Shown here: positions 1-5,481 of the stretch, piece by piece
Numbering within the stretch: the stretch's first letter is position 1
Layout: each line of letters starts with the position of its first letter
Source: CAYNJF01 sp964351745
GTDB lineage: Bacteria > Pseudomonadota > Gammaproteobacteria > Berkiellales > Berkiellaceae
Length of the DNA: 5,982 nucleotides
Reading direction: 5' to 3'
Assembly (NCBI GenBank): GCA_964351745.1
Contig: CAYGPI010000116.1
Coordinates: forward strand, 1-5,982
Translations under genes and position numbers: made by a program
Notes under the pieces: generated by a model
The model's input: the letters and a program-made list of their open reading frames with translations, nothing else
Databases searched by the model: none
Told to the model about the DNA's origin: nothing

Positions 1-1
1 C

Positions 2-646
2 TCTAAACCTATGGTGGTCAAGCTGCAAAACCAAGGTTGGTGCGTCATGGTTTTAAAATTGGCCAAGTTGGGTGACAAAGCAAATCTTTTATGTTTTGAC
101 GTCACTTCAGGTCATAAACTAACTTTTTTAAAGTGTGATTTTAAAAATTTTGCACCTGAGCAGTTTATCGCCGTCGATTCAAGATCAGCCTCTTTTGTAG
201 ATGTTATTTTCTTTTATAACAAGCGAGGAGAGATTTGGGTCTTAAACTTAAGTAGGATATCAGGTGTTGAACTTATCTTGAGAAGAGTTTCTGAGATTTT
301 CCCTCGTGATGGTTGGTCACTTTTGCAAGTTTTTATTGTCAGTCATAGTGCTTGTGATTTTGCTATTGTTTCACATTATTTTAATGACCAAGAAGGGCGG
401 ACATTAATAACAATGTGGTTAGCAGGTAAACTAAAATATTCCAAAAAGTGGGAACATATTTTTGTCGAGGCAGTATCAGATGTTTTAGTGCGCCAGAATA
501 GGGTTGTTCTTAATCCTAGCAACTCACCAACGCTTAAGGTTTTAAGTCTTGAATCAGGTCAGGTGTTACACAGTGAGTTAAATATTATAAAGGTTGATGA
601 GGCCCAACTAGGACGTAAAAGTTGGTTTTATTCTGAAAAAACATAA
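2..646 (+). CDS. Uncharacterised protein, C-terminal part (5' end outside window); possibly beta-propeller-like
   Basis: I do not recognise this protein. The frame is open to the left edge. The first ATG (position 11) has only ten bases before it and no Shine-Dalgarno sequence, and the next (position 47) has none either, so this is probably the C-terminal ~214 residues of a longer protein. No signal peptide or clear membrane segment is visible. The sequence alternates short hydrophobic stretches and turns, suggesting beta structure. Two segments, LLCFDVTSGHKL near the start and LKVLSLESGQVL near the end, resemble the 'x-L-D-x-x-T/S-G-x-x-L' strands of PQQ/WD-type propeller repeats, but they are too few to assign a family. 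It ends at TAA 644-646, with a second in-frame stop (TAG 656-658) inside a short tandem repeat. I see no intrinsic terminator after it. That it is a real gene is fairly sure; its function is unknown. Confidence 0.6.
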   Translation, partial: SKPMVVKLQNQGWCVMVLKLAKLGDKANLLCFDVTSGHKLTFLKCDFKNFAPEQFIAVDSRSASFVDVIFFYNKRGEIWVLNLSRISGVELILRRVSEIFPRDGWSLLQVFIVSHSACDFAIVSHYFNDQEGRTLITMWLAGKLKYSKKWEHIFVEAVSDVLVRQNRVVLNPSNSPTLKVLSLESGQVLHSELNIIKVDEAQLGRKSWFYSEKT

Positions 647-1015
647 TTAGTTAATTAGTTAACAGTTTCATTTTTAAAATTAAATCCGTTTTTACACACG
701 ACTTACATAAATAGGCTCGATGTCTTACATGATTTTATTGTTATATCTCAACAATGTTTACAGAAGATTAGCTAACATATTCATCAGGTGTTATTGCTTA
801 TAGGCCTGCTAGTTTTATAGATGATTTTTTTTTCATAGCAAGGGTTAGTTATCTTCGATGCTGGAAGAATGGGTTCTCATTTTTCATTTGGAACGTTAAC
901 CAACAACTGGTGATGAAAAAAATATTGAAATAATGCTATTAATTTCTTGCTATAAACATTCAATTGTTTTAAATTTTGCCAAAATGTTCTCTGTATTCGA
1001 GTTAGCTTGGCTAAT

Positions 1016-1033
1016 TTACTTGTCAGTAAGTAA
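1016..1033. repeat. Inverted repeat TTACTT-N6-AAGTAA
   Basis: Two perfect 6-bp arms are separated by 6 bp, about 190 bp upstream of the porin start. The same arms recur closer together at 1192-1205, so they may be two sites for one dimeric regulator. Inverted repeats of this size are expected by chance in AT-rich DNA; only the shared arm sequence makes this worth listing. No known regulator motif was recognised. Confidence 0.3.
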
Positions 1034-1191
1034 GAACTTTTGATAGGATGTATGCAGTTTGCATGACGTTGGCCAGTTATACGTTGGTATTGCAACTCGC
1101 TAATGAAGCGTTAAGAATTTTGTATTATATGCCTTTGTGGAGTTGCTGTGGTATGTTTGCCTACAATAGTGCTCAGTGGACATATTAAGCC

Positions 1192-1205
1192 TTACTTTAA
1201 AGTAA
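1192..1205. promoter_or_regulatory. Perfect 14-bp palindrome TTACTTTAAAGTAA before the porin ribosome-binding site
   Basis: The palindrome ends four bases before the GGGAGAG ribosome-binding sequence (1210-1216) of the porin gene. It has the same TTACTT/AAGTAA arms as the repeat at 1016-1033. A 5-bp imperfect -35 match (TGGACA, 1177-1182) lies just upstream but has no good -10 partner. As DNA it could be an operator. As RNA it would form only a weak AT-rich hairpin in the leader. Its role is unproven. Confidence 0.35.
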
Positions 1206-1223
1206 AATCGGGAGAGATAGTAA

Positions 1224-2669
1224 ATGAGCAAATTTAATAGACTAAAGTTAGCTACGCTGGCTTTAGCTGGTCTTAGTACCGTTGCATCGGGCAGCGCTTT
1301 TGCGGCTAGCATGACCGTTGATTCTAACGGTGGTCTAGAAGTCTTTGAGCTAGATGACAAAGGCTATTGGTTTAAGCTTGGTGGTCGTTTACACATTGAT
1401 ACAGTAATGTATGAAGGTGGTGAAAACGAACGTACTAAATTCCCTTCTGGTTCACACATTCGTAATGCAAGAGTCACTATGAAAGGTGGCGTTGGAAACA
1501 ATTGGGTTTATAAGTTAGACATCGATCATACTGATGCTGCGTCTAATACAACAAGTAATTTTGGTGGTGCTTCTTTTGGTGAAGCTTTCTTAGCTTACAA
1601 TGGCTGTAGAAATATTTGGATTGCATTAGGTCAAGTTGGTGTGCCTTTCAGTTTAGAAGGCTGGGGTAGCGCTAATGTATCAACATTTATGGAAAATGCT
1701 CATGCTATTGAAGCATTTTCTCCATCTCTAGGTATTGGTGCTTATGCTGAATGGCATGGTGACATGTTTACATTAGCTGGTGCTATTGTTCATCCTAGAG
1801 CAGGTACTCGTCAAACAGGTGATGTTCTATCGACAAATCCTTTAGCTATTGCTGGTGCTGGCCCATTCGGAAGTGATCCAGGTAGTGACCCAATCATGGT
1901 TGGTGGTCGTATGACATTCTCACCAGTTCATGATGATTACACTGTTTATCACGCTGGTTTGTCTTACCGTTACCAAAACGTTCATGACAGTGCTAACCGT
2001 GTAAACTTTGGCTCGAATCTTGAAGTTCGTAATCGTCAATCGCCTACTATTTTCACAAACATTCCACCAAATAGTGTTCAAAACTATCAAGTTTGGGGTG
2101 CTGAATTAGCAGGTCGTTGGGGACCATTCATGCTGACTGGTGAATACGTTCACAACACAGTAGAAAGAGAAGGTGTATTCCCTCTTGTGAATGATCCAAG
2201 AAATCCTGGTGATGACTTAACCTACTACGGTTTCTACTTAACTGCTTCTTACGTCTTAACTGGCGAAACTAAAGAGTATGATTTTGTTAGTGGAACATTT
2301 GGTCGCGTTCATCCAAAATCACATAAAGGTGCATGGGAAGTTGCTGCACGTCACAGTTATGTGAAATTGTTAGATAAGCGTGAATTTAACCAGTTACCAG
2401 TGCCATGGGCATTACCTAACTTTGCAGCTCCTGTTGCACCGCCTGTTGCAAATGGTGGTATTCTTGGAGCAAACACACCAGCTCAAGGTGTTAATGACAT
2501 CGTTGGTAATACTCACAGTACAACGCTTGGTCTAACATATTGGGTTAATGACAACGTTCGTTTATTGGCTAATTATTCACGCATTAACTTTGCTGCGGTA
2601 AATAATCCATTTATGCAAACAGATGTTGACATCAATGCATTTGGACTTAGAGCTCAAGTTAACTGGTAA
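1224..2669 (+). CDS. Outer-membrane porin, OprP/OprO (phosphate-selective porin) family
   Basis: This is a 481-residue outer-membrane beta-barrel protein, close to the usual size of the Porin_O_P family. A classical Sec signal peptide covers residues 1-27 or 28 (basic start, hydrophobic core, A-F-A cleavage motif). The mature chain opens with a family-like segment: F-K-L-G-G-R-L-H-I-D near residue 50, then R-N-A-R-V-T and Y-K-L-D-I-D. The barrel continues in alternating aromatic/small strands (for example the G-Q-V-G-V-P-F segment), and the protein ends in an aromatic residue (V-N-W), the usual outer-membrane assembly signal. The start is supported by GGGAGAG at 1210-1216. Codon choice is strongly biased to GGT, CGT and GCT, consistent with high expression. 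Family members form trimers that pass anions such as phosphate or polyphosphate, but the substrate cannot be read here. Two loop segments carry short internal repeats (GSDP twice at residues 216-223; a Pro/Ala-rich stretch near 393-410). A terminator follows directly, so it is probably monocistronic. Confidence 0.88.
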   Translation: MSKFNRLKLATLALAGLSTVASGSAFAASMTVDSNGGLEVFELDDKGYWFKLGGRLHIDTVMYEGGENERTKFPSGSHIRNARVTMKGGVGNNWVYKLDIDHTDAASNTTSNFGGASFGEAFLAYNGCRNIWIALGQVGVPFSLEGWGSANVSTFMENAHAIEAFSPSLGIGAYAEWHGDMFTLAGAIVHPRAGTRQTGDVLSTNPLAIAGAGPFGSDPGSDPIMVGGRMTFSPVHDDYTVYHAGLSYRYQNVHDSANRVNFGSNLEVRNRQSPTIFTNIPPNSVQNYQVWGAELAGRWGPFMLTGEYVHNTVEREGVFPLVNDPRNPGDDLTYYGFYLTASYVLTGETKEYDFVSGTFGRVHPKSHKGAWEVAARHSYVKLLDKREFNQLPVPWALPNFAAPVAPPVANGGILGANTPAQGVNDIVGNTHSTTLGLTYWVNDNVRLLANYSRINFAAVNNPFMQTDVDINAFGLRAQVNW

Positions 2670-2687
2670 TTTAATACTGGTTACTTT

Positions 2688-2718
2688 AAAAACCCCGTCT
2701 GATGACGGGGTTTTTTTT
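2688..2718 (+). terminator. Intrinsic terminator of the porin gene
   Basis: A perfect stem AACCCCGTC (2691-2699) / GACGGGGTT (2704-2712) encloses the 4-base loop TGAT. It is followed by eight T's (2711-2718) and extended by A's on the left. It lies about 20 bases after the porin stop codon and separates the porin transcript from mlaA. Confidence 0.93.
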
Positions 2719-2756
2719 GCTCAAATTTTAAGTTGAATAGATAATGTTCTAGTTTC

Positions 2757-2785
2757 TGGTGAATAGAATAATATGATCTTATAAT
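2757..2785 (+). promoter_or_regulatory. Candidate sigma-70 promoter for mlaA
   Basis: A perfect -10 hexamer TATAAT lies at 2780-2785. With a 17-bp spacer, the -35 position (2757-2762, TGGTGA) matches only three of six consensus bases. Transcription would start near 2792, giving a leader of about 50 bases before mlaA. The site lies between the porin terminator and mlaA, where a promoter is needed. Surrounding DNA is very AT-rich, so a chance TATAAT is possible. Confidence 0.45.
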
Positions 2786-2841
2786 ATAAAGACATCATGG
2801 ATTTTGTTAGACAAAAACTGCTATAAGGAAGAGCGCTAAAC

Positions 2842-3606
2842 ATGAGGTATTCTCTAAGTCGTGTCCTATGCTTAGGCATTATTACTTTCTTTTTAGCCAG
2901 TTGCGCTAAAGATAACCCGCATCGCTTAGATCCTTTAGAAGGTTTTAATCGTGAAGTTTATGGGTTTAATCGAGCTGTTGATAAAGGCATTGTTAGGCCT
3001 GTGGCTTATGTCTACTACGCTTACACACCTAGAGAATTACAGACGGGCATCCATAATATTTTTGGGAATTTAAATACAGTTCCAACGATTGCCAATGATT
3101 TACTTCAATTTAAAATTGGCTATGCTATTCACGATTTGAGCCGTTTGCTAATTAATTCTACGATTGGTTTAGGTGGTTTCTTTGATCTTTCTCATAAGTT
3201 AGGCCTTCTTAAAAGACGAGAAGACTTCGGTCAAACCTTGTTCCATTGGGGACTTCATGATTCTGTTTATGTTGTTTTACCATTTCTAGGGCCGTCAACA
3301 GTAAGAGATACGGTTGGTATGGTCGTCGACACAGCTTTTTCGGTGATGACTTATGTTGATGACGATCATCTTCGATATGGAGCTAAAGCGCTTGAGTTGC
3401 TAGATATCAGAGCTACTTTGTTACGCAATGAAACCGTTCTAGAGTCTGTGGGTATTGATGAGTATGCTTTTGTTAGGAATGCTTATCTTCAGCGACGAGC
3501 TTTTGTATCTTTTGATGGTAAAATGCCTCAAGAGTTTGAGGACTCAGATCCCTTTGAAGATGCAGACTGGTTAGATGAAGAAGCGACAGATTCTGGAGCT
3601 TCTTAA
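2842..3606 (+). CDS. mlaA: MlaA (VacJ) outer-membrane lipoprotein of the Mla phospholipid transport system
   Basis: MlaA sits in the outer membrane and removes misplaced phospholipids from the outer leaflet. It hands them to the periplasmic carrier MlaC for return to the inner-membrane MlaFEDB complex. The 254-residue product is of normal family length. A lipoprotein signal ends in the lipobox L-A-S-C with the lipidated Cys at residue 21. The following residue is Ala, not Asp, consistent with export to the outer membrane. Family landmarks follow in order: D-P-L-E-G-F-N-R and the V-D-K-G-I-V-R-P-V-A segment, N-L-N-T-V-P-T-I-A-N, R-L-L-I-N-S-T-I-G-L-G-G, E-D-F-G-Q-T-L, L-P-F-L-G-P-S-T-V-R-D, and a final Y-A-F-V-R-N-A-Y segment. 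The last ~30 residues form a strongly acidic tail. AAGGAAGAG (2825-2833) serves as ribosome-binding site. The gene has its own terminator, so it is probably a single-gene transcript. The other mla genes are not in the window. Confidence 0.94.
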   Translation: MRYSLSRVLCLGIITFFLASCAKDNPHRLDPLEGFNREVYGFNRAVDKGIVRPVAYVYYAYTPRELQTGIHNIFGNLNTVPTIANDLLQFKIGYAIHDLSRLLINSTIGLGGFFDLSHKLGLLKRREDFGQTLFHWGLHDSVYVVLPFLGPSTVRDTVGMVVDTAFSVMTYVDDDHLRYGAKALELLDIRATLLRNETVLESVGIDEYAFVRNAYLQRRAFVSFDGKMPQEFEDSDPFEDADWLDEEATDSGAS

Positions 3607-3654
3607 CCTGTATATTTAACGACTGGTTAATTTTATTATTCTCAAAACCTTCTT

Positions 3655-3693
3655 AAAAGCCCCTTGACTCAAATTTAAGTCATGGGGCTTTTT
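3655..3693 (+). terminator. Intrinsic terminator of mlaA
   Basis: The stem AAAAGCCCCTTGACT (3655-3669) pairs with AGTCATGGGGCTTTT (3678-3692) with a single T-T mismatch. The loop is 8 bases. A T-run ends the stem (3689-3693) and continues as a T-rich tail. It lies about 50 bases after the mlaA stop and separates mlaA from the downstream signalling operon. Confidence 0.9.
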
Positions 3694-3740
3694 CTTGTTT
3701 TTCTTAAAAACTGCTTATCTTTTCAGTGCCGAATATTATT

Positions 3741-3801
3741 CTCCAAACGATATATAGAGAACAGGAGCATAAAGCTATCGAATCATAGGATGGCTTTGGA
3801 G
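3741..3801 (+). promoter_or_regulatory. Possible leader structure hiding the ribosome-binding site of the response regulator gene
   Basis: CTCCAAA (3741-3747) is an exact complement of TTTGGAG (3795-3801). The latter contains most of the GGAGA Shine-Dalgarno sequence (3798-3802), which sits 6 bases before the ATG at 3809. Immediately inside the left arm, CGATA (3748-3752) is complementary to TATCG (3776-3780), which could extend the pairing with a bulge. If transcription begins upstream of 3741, the ribosome-binding site could be closed by this pairing. I could not identify the promoter, so whether the left arm is transcribed is unknown. Confidence 0.35.
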
Positions 3802-3808
3802 AATAAAT

Positions 3809-4987
3809 ATGAGTGGCGCTTATGGGCGAATACTAACAGTTGATGATGAGCCTGTGCTTCGAGAGAGTATTAAGATATATCTAGAAGACAGTGGCTTTGA
3901 AATGCTTGAAGCTGAAAACGGAGAGCAGGGTCTAGAGATTTTTAGAGCTGAAAAGCCAGATTTGGTTTTAAGCGACTTGCAAATGCCAGGCATGAGTGGC
4001 CTTACACTCTTAGAACAAATTGTAAAGGAATCACCAGATACGCCAGTCATCATGGTGTCAGGTGCTGGAGGCATGGATGACGCGATTGAAGCACTTCGTT
4101 TAGGTGCATGGGATTATATTGTTAAGCCGATTACAGATATGGCAGTTTTAGAGCATTCAGTCTGTAAAGCTCTTGAGCGTGCTAGATTAGTTGTGGAGAA
4201 TAAAGCATATCGGGAGGAGCTTGAAACTGCGAATACCCAGTTAAGAGTTAGTTTGCAGGAGTTGGAAGAAGATCAAAAAGCCGGGCGACATGTTCAACAG
4301 CAGATACTGCCAAGCGAACGGCACCGATTTGGTAATTATGTTTTTCAGCATAAAATTATGCCATCACTTTTCTTAAGTGGAGATTTTGTTGATTATTTTC
4401 CTATTCAAGATAACCTCATTGGATTCTATGTGGCTGATGTTTCTGGTCATGGAGCTTCATCTGCTTTTGTCACAGTTTTTTTAAAAAGCTTAGTGAGTCA
4501 ATGTTTATCTCAGGTGGTGTTGACGCAAGATCGGACGATTCTACAGCCTGAGAAACTATTAAAACTTATTAGTGAAGAAGTCTTAAAAATTAAATTAGGT
4601 AAGTATTTGACAATGATTTATGGTGTTATCGATACTGAGAAAAACCAATTAACTTATGCGATTGGGGGGCATTATCCCAGTCCAATTATTTTTGATGGTA
4701 CAAAGGCTCATTTCTTGGAAGGCAAAGGATATGCTGTAGGCATTTATGATGAGGCTGTCTATGAATCTTACACGATTAAATTGCCTGATAAATTTTCTCT
4801 TATGATGTTCTCAGATGGGATTATGGAGCTTCTTGATGGTGATAACTTGGATTCTCAAGAAAGTAGGCTGTTGAAGGAATCTGGGCATCCTTTTACTTTG
4901 CCAATGGAATTGTTAGAAAGGTGCGATGTCCAAATAGAAGGATCATTGCCTGATGATATTACATTGTTTACGATACATAAGGATTAA
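3809..4987 (+). CDS. Response regulator fused to a PP2C-type serine phosphatase (RssB/RsbU-like)
   Basis: This is a 392-residue cytoplasmic signalling protein. Residues ~6-120 form a receiver domain with the full active site: acidic pair D12/D13, phospho-acceptor D56 (in S-D-L-Q-M-P-G), S84 and K106 (in K-P). Residues ~120-165 are Glu/Gln/Leu-rich and probably form a coiled-coil linker. Residues ~165-390 form a SpoIIE/RsbU-type PP2C phosphatase. Its metal-ligand motifs are intact: G-D-F-V-D (D192, D195), D-V-S-G-H-G (D210), F-S-D-G (D336) and P-D-D-I-T (D382/D383). It should therefore be a phosphatase whose activity depends on phosphorylation at D56. The expected substrate is the phosphorylated STAS protein encoded next, as in known partner-switching pairs. 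The start is set by GGAGA at 3798-3802. Its stop overlaps the STAS start by one base (TAATG). Unlike HsbR-type regulators it has no C-terminal HATPase kinase domain. The histidine kinase that would phosphorylate it is not in view. Confidence 0.92.
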   Translation: MSGAYGRILTVDDEPVLRESIKIYLEDSGFEMLEAENGEQGLEIFRAEKPDLVLSDLQMPGMSGLTLLEQIVKESPDTPVIMVSGAGGMDDAIEALRLGAWDYIVKPITDMAVLEHSVCKALERARLVVENKAYREELETANTQLRVSLQELEEDQKAGRHVQQQILPSERHRFGNYVFQHKIMPSLFLSGDFVDYFPIQDNLIGFYVADVSGHGASSAFVTVFLKSLVSQCLSQVVLTQDRTILQPEKLLKLISEEVLKIKLGKYLTMIYGVIDTEKNQLTYAIGGHYPSPIIFDGTKAHFLEGKGYAVGIYDEAVYESYTIKLPDKFSLMMFSDGIMELLDGDNLDSQESRLLKESGHPFTLPMELLERCDVQIEGSLPDDITLFTIHKD

Positions 4988-5481
4988 TGATGGATAAAGG
5001 CATATATTACCATATCGAAGACAACAGGCATACTTTGAAGTTAGTGGGAGAGTTGCGAGCCATTGATAGTCGTCCATTAGATCAATTCTTAAGTTCTTTG
5101 GCGCCTGGACTTTCAGGTCAAAGATTGAATTTAGATTTATGTGATACAACATATCTAGATAGCACAATGTTAGGTATGATTGGCAAGTTGGGTATGTATT
5201 GGAGTGATCATTATCACTCTAAGCCAAGTGTTTATTATAATAATCATGACATAAAAAAGATGCTAGATATTTTAGGGATAGTACCCTTGTTTATGATGAG
5301 CGAAAATGCTGGCGCCTCTAAGACATTTGAAATGATTGTTAGTGAAGATACTAAAAAAGATCTTCATGAGCGAGTAACCCAAGCGCATCAAACATTAATA
5401 AAAATAGATCCAAAAAATGAAAATGAATTTAAGAATTTATTAAAACATCTGGAATCAAAGGATATCAGACCCGATGAGTAA
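4987..5481 (+). CDS. STAS-domain anti-anti-sigma-factor-type protein
   Basis: This is a 164-residue cytoplasmic protein with a STAS domain over residues ~5-110, as in SpoIIAA/RsbV. The key segment is L-D-S-T-M-L-G at 57-63, where S59 corresponds to the serine that partner kinases phosphorylate in RsbV-type proteins. In the unphosphorylated form such proteins bind an anti-sigma factor or another target; the upstream PP2C domain would restore this form. Here Met replaces the Gly commonly found after D-S-T/S. Residues ~115-164 are a charged, probably helical extension beyond the minimal domain, making the protein longer than SpoIIAA/RsbV (about 110-120 residues). The first ATG (4987) overlaps the upstream stop in TAATG; the adjacent ATG at 4990 is an equally possible start. 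Either way translation is likely coupled. Its 3' end overlaps the next gene by 8 bases. Its actual binding target is unknown. Confidence 0.87.
   Translation: MMDKGIYYHIEDNRHTLKLVGELRAIDSRPLDQFLSSLAPGLSGQRLNLDLCDTTYLDSTMLGMIGKLGMYWSDHYHSKPSVYYNNHDIKKMLDILGIVPLFMMSENAGASKTFEMIVSEDTKKDLHERVTQAHQTLIKIDPKNENEFKNLLKHLESKDIRPDE

Larger units (their letters stand above)
647..1223. other. Long AT-rich intergenic region upstream of the porin gene
   Basis: This 577-base stretch holds no gene I can support on either strand. It starts inside an 8-bp tandem repeat (TAATTAGT at 644-651 and 652-659). It has several small inverted repeats: ATTGTT/AACAAT (737-742, 750-755), TTAGC/GCTAA (1002-1006, 1010-1014), TTACTT/AAGTAA (1016-1021, 1028-1033), ATGCA/TGCAT (1052-1056, 1060-1064), and a perfect 14-bp palindrome at 1192-1205. 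A 7-bp direct repeat ACGTTGG occurs at 1066-1072 and 1081-1087. None has the GC-rich stem plus T-tract of a terminator. No tRNA-like or rRNA-like sequence is apparent. Candidate -10 boxes (TATTAT 1123-1128, TACAAT 1162-1167) lack a matching -35, so I do not call a promoter. The length and repeat content fit a regulated promoter region for the porin, which is inference. Confidence 0.6.

Noticed and set aside
720..803. A 27-codon + strand reading frame starting ATGTCTTACATG with a hydrophobic N-terminal half
   Set aside because: It has only a weak AGG five to six bases upstream and lies in AT-rich DNA where hydrophobic frames are common. No homologue is recognisable, so it is not called a gene.
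821..836. T-run of nine bases (825-833) as a terminator for the first gene
   Set aside because: No stable GC-rich hairpin directly precedes it, and it is about 180 bases past the stop codon.
1016..1046. Pho box upstream of the OprP-like porin (TGTCA at 1021-1025)
   Set aside because: Only one partial TGTCA half-site is present. The second half-site at 11-bp spacing is absent, so PhoB control is not supported.
877..1360. Minus-strand frames of 72 and 86 codons in the gap and the porin start
   Set aside because: Neither resembles a known protein or has a clear ribosome-binding site. The second overlaps the porin signal-peptide region, so both look like chance frames.
1192..2690. Direct repeat TTACTTTAAA at 1192-1201 and 2681-2690 flanking the porin gene, as a possible mobile-element boundary
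   Set aside because: The match is only ten AT-rich bases. The second copy merges with the A-tract of the terminator, and no transposase or terminal inverted repeats accompany it.
3705..3735. Sigma-28-like promoter (TAAA and GCCGAATA) upstream of the response regulator
   Set aside because: GCCGAATA matches the sigma-28 -10 in six of eight bases, but the TAAA is about four bases too far away, so spacing is wrong.
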